Below are positions 19,464-28,319 of a DNA stretch of 64,000 bases, piece after piece. The stretch is from positions 5,766,001 to 5,830,000 of the forward strand of contig NZ_CP061008.1 of the NCBI RefSeq assembly GCF_014490035.1, in the 5' to 3' direction. The DNA is from Achromobacter xylosoxidans. Its GTDB lineage: Bacteria; Pseudomonadota; Gammaproteobacteria; Burkholderiales; Burkholderiaceae_B. How positions within the stretch are numbered: position 1 is the first letter of the stretch; the number at the start of each line of letters is the position of its first letter. Below the pieces are notes generated by a model, which saw only the letters and a program-made list of their open reading frames with translations, made no database searches and was not told where the DNA came from. Position numbers and translations under genes: made by a program.

Positions 19464-20504
19464 TTGAAAAACGATCACGACCCCCGCCTGGAGCAGATCC
19501 GCCACTGGCTGGGCGGCCTGCCCGCCAGCCTGAACCTGGCCATCGACACGCTGCGCCCGGCGTCCGCCGACGCCAGCTTCCGCCGCTATTTCAGGCTGGA
19601 CGCCGGCGTACGCACCTTGATAGTCATGGACGCCCCGCCCGCGCACGAGGATTGCCGCCCCTTCCTGCACGTGGACCGTTTGCTGGCGGATGTCGGCCTG
19701 AACGTGCCCGCCGTGCTGGAACAGGATCTGGACCAGGGCCTGCTGCTGTTGTCCGACCTGGGTGAACAGACCTATTACCAGCGCATTCAGGCCGGACTGC
19801 CGGACAGCGAACTGCAGACGTTGTATCGCGAGGCCCTGGCCGCCCTGGTCCGCCTGCAGCAGGCCTCCACTGCCGGCCTGGGCGCTTATGACACCGCCCG
19901 CCTGGCCGACGAGCTCAAGCTTTTCCCCGAGTGGTACGTGCAGAAGCATCACGGCGTGACGCTGGACGACAAGACCGCAAACGCGCTGGAAAAGATCTTT
20001 GCCTTGCTGTCCGCCAGCAACGGCGGACAGGCCCAGGTGCTGGTGCACCGCGACTACCATTCGCCCAACCTGATGGTCTGCGACCGGCCGCAGTACGGCC
20101 CCAACCCGGGCATCATCGACTTCCAGGATGCGTTGGCCGGCCCCATCACTTATGACCTGGCCTCCCTGGTGACGGATGCCCGCACGACCTGGGAAGAACC
20201 CCAGCAATTGGACTGGGCCATCCGCTACTGGGAAATGGCGCGGGCGGCCGGCCTGCCGGTGGACTCGGATTTCGCCGAATTCCACCGCGCCTACGAGTGG
20301 ATGGGCCTGCAACGCAACCTGCGCATCCTGGGCGTGTTCGCCCGGCTGCATCATCGCGACGGCAAGGCGCACTACCAGGCCCACATGCCGCGCGTCAGCG
20401 GCTATGTCCGCCAGGTGGCCCAGCGCTATGGCGTCTTCACGCCCCTGCTGCGCCTGCTGGACCAGCTGGAAAACCGCCAGGTTAGTGTCGGGTACACGTT
20501 CTGA
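19464..20504 (+). CDS. amgK: N-acetylmuramate/N-acetylglucosamine 1-kinase AmgK
   Basis: 346 residues in the aminoglycoside phosphotransferase fold. AmgK phosphorylates MurNAc or GlcNAc at C1, the first step of the recycling shortcut to UDP-MurNAc that bypasses fosfomycin-sensitive MurA. The catalytic block HRDYHSPNL (195-203, base D197, metal ligand N202) and the metal-binding DF (219-220) are intact. The reading frame begins at a TTG (19464) preceded by a weak GGAT; no ATG is available close by. It shares one base with the following murU (TGATG), so the two are coupled. Confidence 0.9.
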   Translation: MKNDHDPRLEQIRHWLGGLPASLNLAIDTLRPASADASFRRYFRLDAGVRTLIVMDAPPAHEDCRPFLHVDRLLADVGLNVPAVLEQDLDQGLLLLSDLGEQTYYQRIQAGLPDSELQTLYREALAALVRLQQASTAGLGAYDTARLADELKLFPEWYVQKHHGVTLDDKTANALEKIFALLSASNGGQAQVLVHRDYHSPNLMVCDRPQYGPNPGIIDFQDALAGPITYDLASLVTDARTTWEEPQQLDWAIRYWEMARAAGLPVDSDFAEFHRAYEWMGLQRNLRILGVFARLHHRDGKAHYQAHMPRVSGYVRQVAQRYGVFTPLLRLLDQLENRQVSVGYTF

Positions 20505-21190
20505 TGCGGGCCATGATCCTCGCGGCGGGACGCGGCGAACGCATGCGCCCCCTCACCGACCGCTTGCCCAAGCCCCTGCTGTCCGTGGGCGGCCAGCCGC
20601 TGATCGTCTGGCACCTGCGGCGGCTGGCGGCCGCCGGTATCCGCGACATCGTCATCAACCACGCCTGGCTCGGCCACGAAATCGAACGGGCGTTGGGCGA
20701 CGGCAGCGCGCATGGCGTGCGGATCCGCTATTCGGCCGAAGCCTCCGCGCTGGAAACCGCGGGCGGCATCGTCCAGGCGCTGCCGCTGCTCGGCGACGAG
20801 CCCTTCCTGGTCGTCAACGGCGACGTCTGGTGCGACTGGGATCCCGCCGCGGCCACCGGCCTGGCGCGCGCCCTGCCCGGGAGTGGCGCCTGGCTGCTGC
20901 TGGTGGACAACCCGCCCCAGCATCCGGCCGGCGATTTCCGCCTGGCTGCCGACGGCAGCGTGCATGCCCAGGGCGAACCTCGTTTGACCTTTGCGGGTAT
21001 CGGCGTCTACCATCCCTCGTTGTTCGCCGACGTCCCCCGGGGCGCGGCGGCGCCTCTGGCGCCCTTGCTCCGGCAGGCCATGGCCCGCGGCCTGGCGCGC
21101 GGCGCGCGCCACGCAGGCGAATGGACGGATGTCGGCACGCCGCAGCGGCTGGCGGACCTGGACGCCGAGCTCAACCGCCGGGTCCGCTGA
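20504..21190 (+). CDS. murU: N-acetylmuramate 1-phosphate uridylyltransferase MurU
   Basis: 228 residues. Nucleotidyltransferase that uses UTP to convert MurNAc-1-P to UDP-MurNAc. The nucleotide-binding signature LAAGRGERMRPLT (6-18) and PKPLL (22-26) and the metal-binding VNGDVWCDWD segment (about 106-115) are those of sugar nucleotidyltransferases; length and partner gene amgK point to MurU. Together with AmgK this suggests resistance of peptidoglycan recycling to MurA inhibition. Confidence 0.9.
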   Translation: MRAMILAAGRGERMRPLTDRLPKPLLSVGGQPLIVWHLRRLAAAGIRDIVINHAWLGHEIERALGDGSAHGVRIRYSAEASALETAGGIVQALPLLGDEPFLVVNGDVWCDWDPAAATGLARALPGSGAWLLLVDNPPQHPAGDFRLAADGSVHAQGEPRLTFAGIGVYHPSLFADVPRGAAAPLAPLLRQAMARGLARGARHAGEWTDVGTPQRLADLDAELNRRVR

Positions 21191-21331
21191 CACCCACATA
21201 TTTCACAATATCAAGGTGCGCAACCAGGCTTGTCCGCGCACCCAACGGTCCCGGCTAACGGGGTATTCTCTAGCGCTTTGACCTGCGCGCGCAGCGCGCG
21301 GGCGAGCAAACACACAGGAAGTTTTCTAGGA

Positions 21332-22036
21332 ATGGGGATGTTTGGAAGATCGCAACGGGCTGTATTCAAGCCCTCCGTGTACCAGCCCGGCCAACGCACG
21401 CGCCGCATGCCGCGCTGGCTGGTCCTGCTGCTGGTGGGCATCGCCCTGGGCGCCGGCGGCGTGCTCTTCCTGCAGACCAACTACGGCCCGCAACGCCTGA
21501 CCGTGGAACAGTCCGAGCAGCTGCACAGCGAACTGAGCACCGCCAACCTGGAACGCCAGCGCCTGCAAAGCCAGCTCGAGGAAGCCACGCAACAACGCGA
21601 CGCCAACAAGTCCGGCCATGAAAAGCTGACTTCCGACCTTGCTGAAGCCCGCAGCAAGATCGAAACGCTGAACAAGGAACTGGTGCTGTTCCAGGACGCC
21701 ATGCCGGCCGATCCGCGCGGCGGCAACCTGGGCATCCGCTCGGCCACCTTCAAGCGCGCGCCCGGCCTGCTGGACTACCAGGTGCTGGTCATGCGCGAGG
21801 ACCGCCAGGGCGCGCCGTTCAAGGGCACGCTGACCTTCTCCATCGACGGTACCTACCCCAACGGCCGCGCCGCCACCGTCACGCCGGAAGGCCCCGCCCT
21901 GAACGTCGACCGTTACGACTACGCGCTGGGCCAGCTGAAGCTGCCCGACGGCTTCACGGCCAAGGTCGTGGTGCTGCGCGTAATGGACGGCGCCCAGAAG
22001 CAGCAGGCGATGCGCATCTACTACGTGCGCAACTGA
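21332..22036 (+). CDS. Membrane-anchored coiled-coil protein (DUF6776-like)
   Basis: 234 residues from ATG 21332 (AGGAAG and TAGG lie upstream). One transmembrane helix at about 28-48, then a heptad-like coiled coil at about 56-122 rich in Gln, Glu and Leu, then a C-terminal beta-rich domain of about 110 residues with the segment KRAPGLLDYQVLVMRE. The layout is that of a bitopic inner-membrane protein with a periplasmic coiled coil. The function is unknown; the position downstream of amgK-murU suggests but does not prove a cell-envelope role. A rho-independent terminator follows. Confidence 0.8.
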   Translation: MGMFGRSQRAVFKPSVYQPGQRTRRMPRWLVLLLVGIALGAGGVLFLQTNYGPQRLTVEQSEQLHSELSTANLERQRLQSQLEEATQQRDANKSGHEKLTSDLAEARSKIETLNKELVLFQDAMPADPRGGNLGIRSATFKRAPGLLDYQVLVMREDRQGAPFKGTLTFSIDGTYPNGRAATVTPEGPALNVDRYDYALGQLKLPDGFTAKVVVLRVMDGAQKQQAMRIYYVRN

Positions 22037-22060
22037 TAGATACGCCACGCAGTCACCAAG

Positions 22061-22087
22061 ACCCGCCCTGATCCGGCGGGTTTTTTC
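22061..22087 (+). terminator. Rho-independent terminator after the coiled-coil protein gene
   Basis: Stem ACCCGCC (22061-22067) with GGCGGGT (22075-22081), 7-base loop, followed by a run of T. It closes the forward transcript just before the MarR-type operator. Confidence 0.9.
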
Positions 22088-22098
22088 TTGCCCAAAAA

Positions 22099-22145
22099 AT
22101 ATAGTTGCGTACGCAACCTCTTAATAATATAGTTGCGCAAACAAC
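22099..22145 (+). promoter_or_regulatory. Putative MarR operator region of the monooxygenase operon
   Basis: A perfect 14-bp palindrome GTTGCGTACGCAAC lies at 22104-22117. A second, shorter site with palindromic core TTGCGCAA lies at 22133-22140. Both are preceded by the same 11-base ATATAGTTGCG (22099-22109 and 22127-22137), spaced 28 bp apart. The pair ends 18 bp before the monooxygenase start and the operon encodes a MarR regulator, so autoregulation by this protein is the likely reading. Confidence 0.7.
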
Positions 22146-22162
22146 CAATACCTGGAGACAAC

Positions 22163-23788
22163 ATGCCGCTCCCCGCGCACGTTCCCGTCCTGATCGCCGG
22201 CGGCGGCCCCGTCGGCCTGACGCTGGCCGCCCTGCTGGCCGAATACGGCATCGCCTCGCTGACGCTGGAGGCGGACGACGACTATTGCAGCGGCAGCCGC
22301 GCCATCTGCATCTCGCGGCGGTCGCAGGAAATCATGGGCTGGGTCGGCGCCGACCGGCCCCTGACGGCCACCGGCCTGGCCTGGACCGGCGGCCGCAGCT
22401 ACTTCCGCAACAGCGAGGTCCTGCATTTCGAGATGCCGCACGATCCGCTGCAGCGCTATGCGCCCATGGTCAACATCCAGCAGTACGCCGTCGAGGAGTA
22501 CGCGCATCAGGCCATGCAGCGCCATCCGGCGCTGGCCGAACTGCGCTGGTCGGCACGGCTTGCCGGCCTGCGCGCCGACGCGGACGGCGTCACGGCCGAA
22601 GTGGACATCGAAGGCGGCCGTCAGACCGTGCGCGCCGACTGGCTGATCGCCTGCGACGGCGGCCGCAGCACCGTGCGCGAGGCCATGGGCCTGAAGCTGG
22701 AAGGCATGCAGTACGAAGGACGCTACGTCATCGTCGACATCGAACAGGAGTCCAGCCGCCCCGTGGAGCGCCTGGCCTGGTTCGATCCGCCCTCCAATCC
22801 CGGCTCCACCCTGCTCATGCACCGCCAGCCCGGCAATGTGTGGCGGGTGGATTACCAGATCCGCGACGACGAAGACCCCGAAGAGGCCGTCAAGCCGGAG
22901 AACGTGCTGCCGCGCGTGCAAAGCCACCTGGACATGATCGGCGAGACCGCACCCTGGAAGCCCTTGTGGATCTCGATCTATAACGCCAAGTGCCTGACGC
23001 TGGACAGCTACCGCCACGGACGCGTGCTGTTCGCCGGCGATGCCGCCCACCTGGTGCCTATCTTCGGTGTACGGGGCCTGAACTCGGGACTGGACGACGC
23101 CGGCAACCTGGCCTGGAAGCTGGCCTGGGTGCTGCGAGGCCAGGCCTCCGACAGCCTGCTGGACAGCTACAGCGTGGAGCGCGTCCACGCCACCCGCCAG
23201 AACCTGGCCTACGGCGCGAAGAGCACCGAGTTCATGGCCCCGCCGGACTTCGGCTTTCGTCTGATGCGCGAGGCCGCCCTGCGCCTGGCGCTGTCGGATG
23301 AGCGGGTGCGTCAGCTGATCAACCCGCGGCAGTCGGCGCCCATCTCCTACGATGCCTCGCCACTGAACCTGAATGACGGCGCGCCGCAAGCCGGCACGGC
23401 CGCCGCGCCCGGCCAGCCTGCGCCCGAAGCGCTGCTGCACGATCACGGCGCGCCGCTGCACCTCAGCGCATGCTTTGGCGCCGGCTTCGTCGCGCTGTCG
23501 CTGGCTCCCGACGCCCGGCTGGCGGCCGAACTGGACGCCCTGGCTGCCGCCACCCGCGATGCCCCCCAGCCGCTGCGCGTGCTGAAGACGGGCGATGACG
23601 CCTTGCAGGACCCGCACGGACAGCTACGCCAGCGCTACGGCGCGCAAGCCGGCACCGTCTACCTGCTGCGGCCTGACGGCTACGTGCTGGGACGCTGGAC
23701 CAACCCGTCGGCCGCCACCCTGCGCGCCGCGCTCAAGCCCTACTACCCCTCGATCGCACGCGACGCGCACAAGGAAGAGCTAGCATGA
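22163..23788 (+). CDS. FAD-dependent aromatic-ring monooxygenase (class A flavoprotein)
   Basis: 541 residues from ATG 22163 with CTGGAG upstream. Class A flavoprotein hydroxylases use NAD(P)H and O2 to hydroxylate phenolic or related rings. Visible are the dinucleotide motif GGGPVG (13-18), the DG motif in CDGGRSTVREA, and the FAD-ribose motif GDAAHLVPIFGVRGLNSG; the C-terminal about 120 residues form the thioredoxin-like tail of the phenol-hydroxylase/MhpA branch. The next gene overlaps by 4 bp. A close paralogue with the same small downstream partner occurs at the right edge of the window. The substrate is unknown; the MarR regulator suggests an aromatic acid. Confidence 0.88.
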   Translation: MPLPAHVPVLIAGGGPVGLTLAALLAEYGIASLTLEADDDYCSGSRAICISRRSQEIMGWVGADRPLTATGLAWTGGRSYFRNSEVLHFEMPHDPLQRYAPMVNIQQYAVEEYAHQAMQRHPALAELRWSARLAGLRADADGVTAEVDIEGGRQTVRADWLIACDGGRSTVREAMGLKLEGMQYEGRYVIVDIEQESSRPVERLAWFDPPSNPGSTLLMHRQPGNVWRVDYQIRDDEDPEEAVKPENVLPRVQSHLDMIGETAPWKPLWISIYNAKCLTLDSYRHGRVLFAGDAAHLVPIFGVRGLNSGLDDAGNLAWKLAWVLRGQASDSLLDSYSVERVHATRQNLAYGAKSTEFMAPPDFGFRLMREAALRLALSDERVRQLINPRQSAPISYDASPLNLNDGAPQAGTAAAPGQPAPEALLHDHGAPLHLSACFGAGFVALSLAPDARLAAELDALAAATRDAPQPLRVLKTGDDALQDPHGQLRQRYGAQAGTVYLLRPDGYVLGRWTNPSAATLRAALKPYYPSIARDAHKEELA

Positions 23789-24012
23789 ACAACGATGAAC
23801 TGGACCAGATCTATACCGCCATGGCGCAGACCCTGACGCGCGTCGGCGAGGAACAGGCATCGCTCTTCCTGTCGATCCTGAGCCTGTCGCTACTGGCCCG
23901 CTTGAGCGATACGCGCGACGCCGCCACGCTATTGGCCCAGGCGGAAGCCGCCTGCCTGGCCAACAGCCCTGTGGCACACTACTCCGCCTCCGAACCTGCC
24001 CGCCCGACGTGA
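23785..24012 (+). CDS. Small DUF2783-like protein, partner of the FAD monooxygenase
   Basis: 75 residues, ATG overlapping the monooxygenase stop (ATGA). Predicted helical, with the pattern DQIYTAMAQTLTRVGEEQAS followed by a Leu-rich helix. The right-edge monooxygenase is followed, with the same 4-bp overlap, by a 67-residue protein of the same pattern (DRIYARCSNAI, ESLFLARLALLLFE). I recall DUF2783 proteins as small partners of FAD oxygenases, but the family name rests on memory. It may be a subunit or stabiliser of the enzyme. The gene is followed by the MarR gene with another 4-bp overlap. Confidence 0.75.
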   Translation: MNNDELDQIYTAMAQTLTRVGEEQASLFLSILSLSLLARLSDTRDAATLLAQAEAACLANSPVAHYSASEPARPT

Positions 24013-24497
24013 ACCCGCCCGCCCTCGAACGATTCCTGACCTACCGCCTGCACGTGCTCAACAAGATCACGGACAGGGACACGAATCGCGCCTATCTGGA
24101 AGCTTGCGGGATTCCTCTGGGCGAGGCCCGCTGCCTGGCGGCCATCGGCCGCTACGCGCCCTTGTCGGTCAACGACCTGGCGCGGGCGGCCAATCTGAAC
24201 AAAGGCCAAGCCAGTCGCTCGGCGCAGGCCCTGGTGGACCGCGGCCTGGTGGAAAAAACCATGTCCGCCTCCGACGGGCGCGGCGTGGTGCTGGCGCCCA
24301 CCCCGGACGGCCTGGCGCAATATCAGCGCGTCATCGACCTGATCGCCCGCCGCAATGAAGAAATCTTCGGCTGCCTCAGCGCCGACGAGCAGCGCCTGCT
24401 GGGCGACATGCTCGACCGCGTGAACAGCCATTTGCAGCCTGATGCGGACGGCGCGGAAGACCCGCTCCCGCCCGCGCCGCCGCAAAACGCGCCCTAA
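24009..24497 (+). CDS. MarR-family transcriptional regulator
   Basis: 162 residues from GTG 24009, overlapping the previous stop by 4 bp. Winged helix-turn-helix of the MarR type at about 30-115, with the recognition segment [20 protein letters not shown] and the wing around [16 protein letters not shown]. MarR proteins are usually ligand-released repressors of adjacent catabolic or efflux genes. As the last gene of the monooxygenase operon it probably binds the palindromes at 22104-22140. The gene ends convergently with phhB, overlapping its stop by 4 bp. Confidence 0.92.
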   Translation: MNPPALERFLTYRLHVLNKITDRDTNRAYLEACGIPLGEARCLAAIGRYAPLSVNDLARAANLNKGQASRSAQALVDRGLVEKTMSASDGRGVVLAPTPDGLAQYQRVIDLIARRNEEIFGCLSADEQRLLGDMLDRVNSHLQPDADGAEDPLPPAPPQNAP

Positions 24498-24814
24498 GCC
24501 TTGGGCGCGGTGGCGCCCAATTGCGCTGCCGCCTCGTCCATGAACTGCGCCATGCGCACATCCAGCTCGGTCACGCCGCCGGCGTCGTGCGTGGTCAAGG
24601 TCACGTCCACGCGGTTGTAGACGTTGGTCCATTCCGGATGATGGTTCAGCTTCTCCGCGAACATGGCGACGCGCGTCATGAAGCCGAATGCCGTATTGAA
24701 ATTGGGGAAGCGGAAGCGCTTTTCGATGGCGTCGCGCATCGCCACGGCCTGCCAGCCAGACAAGGCGGCCACGGCGATATCGGTGCCGATGCGGGCGGGA
24801 GGGAACATGCTCAT
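24494..24814 (-). CDS. phhB: Pterin-4a-carbinolamine dehydratase
   Basis: 106 residues from ATG 24814, chosen because GGAG lies seven bases upstream; a TTG four codons earlier is less likely. Dehydrates 4a-hydroxytetrahydropterin to regenerate the cofactor of phenylalanine hydroxylase. The active-site segment [20 protein letters not shown] contains the His-His-Pro-Glu-Trp motif and the third His. No phhA is adjacent. Some bacteria use homologues in molybdopterin metabolism, so the exact role is open. Confidence 0.92.
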   Translation of the reverse strand: MSMFPPARIGTDIAVAALSGWQAVAMRDAIEKRFRFPNFNTAFGFMTRVAMFAEKLNHHPEWTNVYNRVDVTLTTHDAGGVTELDVRMAQFMDEAAAQLGATAPKA

Positions 24815-24882
24815 GACGGACTCCAAAAAAACAGGCGGCGGCGCATCGCGCCAGCCGCCTCGGACACTGGGCTGGCCCAGGC

Positions 24883-25530
24883 TTACTGCTGGACCGCGTA
24901 CAGGTAGATCTCCACGCGGCGGTTCAGCGCACGGCCTTCGGCGGTCGCATTGTCGCCGATCGGATCGTTCGGCCCGCGGCCCTCGACAGTCAGGCGGCCC
25001 GCGGCCACGCCCTGCTTGCTGAGGTAGTCGGTCACGCTCTTGGCGCGATTGACCGACAGCGTCTGGTTGTGCGCCAGGGCGCCCGTGCTGTCCGTATGGC
25101 CGACCACCTTGGCCCGCAGTTCAGGATGCTGGTTGAGCGAGCGCGCCACACTGTCCAGCACTGGCAGCAACGCGGGTTTGAGCTGCGTCTTGTCGGTATC
25201 GAACGACACGCCGCTGGGAATGTTGACCTTGAGGCTGCCATCGGGCATTTCGACCACGTCGATGCCCAGCGACGAAGCGCCCGACTTCTGCACGTCTTCC
25301 TTGACGACCTTCCAGTTGTAGCCGACCAGGCCGCCCGCCACCGCGCCGATGCCGGCGCCGATGGCCGCGCCCGTGCCATGGCCCACCAGGGCTCCAATAC
25401 CGGCGCCGATCGCCGCGCCGGCGCCCGTGCCCACTGCGGTATTGGTCTGCTGCTGCGTGGCGCAACCCGCCAGCAAAGCCCCAGACGCCGCGACCACGGC
25501 GATCCGGTTGAATATTGTTCTTGAGTTCAT
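24883..25530 (-). CDS. OmpA-family peptidoglycan-binding lipoprotein with glycine zipper
   Basis: 215 residues from ATG 25530, preceded by GGAGG. A lipobox LLAGC places the lipidated cysteine at 23. Residues about 33-72 form a Gly/Ala-rich glycine-zipper segment (GAGIGAL and GAGIGAV repeats). The C-terminal domain (about 103-215) is OmpA-like, with the diaminopimelate-binding block GHTDSTG (D147), R163 in the NRAKSV helix and NRRVEIYL near the end. It resembles E. coli YiaD. It should tether the outer membrane to peptidoglycan. Confidence 0.93.
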   Translation of the reverse strand: MNSRTIFNRIAVVAASGALLAGCATQQQTNTAVGTGAGAAIGAGIGALVGHGTGAAIGAGIGAVAGGLVGYNWKVVKEDVQKSGASSLGIDVVEMPDGSLKVNIPSGVSFDTDKTQLKPALLPVLDSVARSLNQHPELRAKVVGHTDSTGALAHNQTLSVNRAKSVTDYLSKQGVAAGRLTVEGRGPNDPIGDNATAEGRALNRRVEIYLYAVQQ

Positions 25531-25746
25531 GGAAACCTCCACTATCCCGTCGGTGCGCCGGATCATTCCGGCCAGATCATGCTAGCAAGCGCGGGGCGGG
25601 AGACAGGCAACATTTTGTATTGCCCGGAGGATGGCAAAAATGGCGCGGCCGCCAGCCGTGACAGCTAGCGGCCGCGCCGCGCAACAATAGGCTACATTCC
25701 GCTCGCAGCGGAGCCGGCCTCCGGTGAGCAGGCCGGCGCCAGCCGC

Positions 25747-27063
25747 CTAGCGCTGCTGGAAAGTCCGGCGCGCCACGTTCAGCGACACCATGGCCATGAG
25801 TGCAATGGCCAGCAGGTAGTAGCTGGGCGACAGCTTGGAATCGGTGGTCGCGATCAGCCAGGTCAGGATGAACGGCGCAAAGCCGCCAAAGATCGTCACG
25901 GCAATGTTGTAGCCCAGGGACAGGCCGGTGGTGCGCACCTGCACCGGGAAGATGGCGGACATCAGCGCTGGCATGGGCGCAAAGTACGCCGTCGCCAGGA
26001 CGCCCAGGATGACCTGCACGATCATCAGCACGCCCACGGTCGGATAAGAAACCAGCAAATAGAACAAGGGGTAGCACAGCAGCGCGGTCGCCAGGGCCGC
26101 GGCCGTCATGATGCGCGCGGGCCCGATCCGGTCTGCCAGGGTGCCGACGAAAGGCGCGCCGACCGTCATGATGACGCCCGTGACCAGCGTCGCCAGAAAG
26201 CCGATGGTAGGCGGCAGACCCAGCTGGCGGATCGAGTACGTGGGCATGTACAGGGCCAGGTAATTGCCCACCGAGCCCAGCGCCACGAAGCCGACGGTAA
26301 CGAGCAGGCGCAGTTTCTGCCCCGCGAACATGTCGCTCAGCGGCGAGGCCGACGCCTCTGCCGCGCTGAACTCCGGTGTTTCATCCATGTGATGGCGGAT
26401 GTAGTAGCCCACCGGCGCGATCAGCAGGCCGAACACGAACGGAATGCGCCAGCCCCAGCTTTCCAGCTGGGCCTGGGTCAGCGTCGCATTGAGCACCGCG
26501 CCGAACAAGGCGGCCAGCAGGATCGCCGCGCCCTGGCTGGCGACCTGCCAGCTGGCGTAGTAGGCGCGCCGGTCCGGCGCATACTCGATGAGGAAGGCCG
26601 TCGCGCTGCCGAATTCCCCGCCCGCCGAAAAGCCCTGGATCAGGCGCGCGACCAGGATGATGATCGATGCTGCCACGCCGATCTGCGCATGCGTGGGCAC
26701 CACCACGATGATCAGCGTGCCTATCATCATCAGGAAAATGGACGCCGTCAGCGCCGCCTTGCGGCCCGCCCGGTCGGCATAGCTGCCCAGCACGATGGCG
26801 CCCAACGGCCGCATCAGGAACGACACGCCGAAGGTCGCCAGCGCCAGCAGCAGCGAGGAACTCTCGCTGGCGGACGGAAAGTACAGCTTGGCAATGATCA
26901 GCGCGAACGTGCCATACGCGATCATGTCGAACCACTCCAGCGCATTGCCGATGGATGCGGCAATCACCGCGCGCCGCGCCTGGGCGCGCCGGTCGCCCGC
27001 CGGCGCCGCCTTGCTACGGCCGGCGGCCGCCGCATTCCAGGTTGTCTTCTCCGAATAAGCCAT
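25747..27063 (-). CDS. MFS transporter of the metabolite:H+ symporter (MHS) family
   Basis: 438 residues with 12 predicted membrane helices. The start of helix 1 reads ASIGNALEWFDMIAYGTFA and loop 2-3 has GSYADRAGRKAALTAS, both diagnostic of the ProP/KgtP/ShiA branch, which imports carboxylates and betaines. Upstream in the same direction, after a 44-bp gap, is the ArgE-like hydrolase, so it probably takes up the substrate of that cluster. Ligand not predictable. Confidence 0.9.
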   Translation of the reverse strand: MAYSEKTTWNAAAAGRSKAAPAGDRRAQARRAVIAASIGNALEWFDMIAYGTFALIIAKLYFPSASESSSLLLALATFGVSFLMRPLGAIVLGSYADRAGRKAALTASIFLMMIGTLIIVVVPTHAQIGVAASIIILVARLIQGFSAGGEFGSATAFLIEYAPDRRAYYASWQVASQGAAILLAALFGAVLNATLTQAQLESWGWRIPFVFGLLIAPVGYYIRHHMDETPEFSAAEASASPLSDMFAGQKLRLLVTVGFVALGSVGNYLALYMPTYSIRQLGLPPTIGFLATLVTGVIMTVGAPFVGTLADRIGPARIMTAAALATALLCYPLFYLLVSYPTVGVLMIVQVILGVLATAYFAPMPALMSAIFPVQVRTTGLSLGYNIAVTIFGGFAPFILTWLIATTDSKLSPSYYLLAIALMAMVSLNVARRTFQQR

Positions 27064-27107
27064 TTTTCCCTCTGTTTTTTTTGAAGAGTAACTATCGATT
27101 CAACTCA

Positions 27108-28289
27108 TTACCGGGCCAACTCAAGATGGCCCGCCAGCTTTTCCATGAACTGTTCGCACAGGCTGATCTGCGACAACGCGACATACTCGTCCGGCCGGTG
27201 CGCCTGCTGCAGGTTGCCGGGGCCGCAGATGACCGCCGTCATGCCGGCCCGCTGGAACAGGCCGGCCTCAGTGCAGTAGGCCACCTTCTCGGTGCCGCGC
27301 GCGCCGGTCAGCGCCTGCGCCAGCCGCGCAATCTCGGCGGTCGCGGCGGTATCGAAACCGGGCACCTCGGCCAGCGCTTCCAGTTCGATATCGGCCTGCG
27401 GGTTCTCCGCCTTGATGCGGTCGCGCAGTTCGCCGGTGATGTAGCGGCGCAGGCCGCCGATCACGTCTGGCGCCAGCACGCCCGGGATGGTGCGGAATTC
27501 GAACTCGAACTGGCAGCGGTCCGGAATCGTGTTGACGGACAGGCCGCCCGAGATCGTGCCGGTGTTGGCAGTCGTGTACGGCACCTCGAAATCCTGATCG
27601 AAGGGGCCGTTCTGGCGATGGCCGTCGGCCATGTCGCGGATGTGGCAGATGGCGCGCGCCGCATATTCGATCGCGTTGACGCCGCGCGGCGTCAGCGAAG
27701 AATGCGCGGCGTGCCCATGCACGGTGCAGCGGTACAGGTTGCTGCTCTTGTGGGCGGAGATGACGCGCATCTCGGTGGGCTCGCCCACGATGCAGCTATC
27801 CGGGCGGATATCCAGCTTGGCCAATTCACGCAGCATGGCGTCCGCCCCCAGACAGCCCACCTCCTCGTCATAACTCAGCGCCAGGTGCAGCGGCACGCGC
27901 AGCCGCCGCGACGTGAACGACGGCAGCATGGCCAGCGCCACGCCGATGAAGCCCTTCATGTCGCAGGTGCCACGGCCGTACAGGCGGCCGTCGCGCACTT
28001 CAGGCGCGAACGGATCGCTGCTCCAGGCCTGGCCGTCCACCGGCACCACATCGGTATGGCCGGACAGCACCACCCCGCCCTGGGTGCCGCCGTCCGCGGC
28101 AGGCACAGTCACGAAGAGATTCGCCTTCTTGCCGTCGGCGTTGTAGATCAGCCTGGGAGCCAGCCCGGCCGCGGCCAGGTGGTCGCGCACCGTTTCGATC
28201 AGACCCAGATTGGACAGGCGGCTGGTGGTGTCGAAACGCACCAGCCGTTCTATCCATTCCAGGGAACGGGGAAGCTCTGCAGTATTCAT
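27108..28289 (-). CDS. argE: M20-family deacylase, acetylornithine deacetylase (ArgE)-like
   Basis: 393 residues from ATG 28289, with AGGG eight bases upstream; an in-frame GTG three codons earlier is possible. Zinc-dependent amidohydrolase that removes the acyl group from N-acyl amino acids. Metal ligands and catalytic residues are visible: H78 and D80 in SGHTDVV, D110 in GRGTCDMKG, and the Glu pair E142-E143 in YDEEVG. The context is catabolic (aldolase, aminotransferase, MHS transporter, Lrp regulator) rather than arginine biosynthesis, so the natural substrate may be an N-acyl amino acid other than acetylornithine. Confidence 0.85.
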   Translation of the reverse strand: MNTAELPRSLEWIERLVRFDTTSRLSNLGLIETVRDHLAAAGLAPRLIYNADGKKANLFVTVPAADGGTQGGVVLSGHTDVVPVDGQAWSSDPFAPEVRDGRLYGRGTCDMKGFIGVALAMLPSFTSRRLRVPLHLALSYDEEVGCLGADAMLRELAKLDIRPDSCIVGEPTEMRVISAHKSSNLYRCTVHGHAAHSSLTPRGVNAIEYAARAICHIRDMADGHRQNGPFDQDFEVPYTTANTGTISGGLSVNTIPDRCQFEFEFRTIPGVLAPDVIGGLRRYITGELRDRIKAENPQADIELEALAEVPGFDTAATAEIARLAQALTGARGTEKVAYCTEAGLFQRAGMTAVICGPGNLQQAHRPDEYVALSQISLCEQFMEKLAGHLELAR

Positions 28290-28319
28290 GGGTCGCACCC
28301 TAAGGTTGAGGCCTGGCGT

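Noticed and set aside
27108..28289. Arginine-biosynthesis role for the ArgE-like gene
   Set aside because: The linked genes are catabolic and no arg genes are nearby, so the argE label is kept only as nearest family name.
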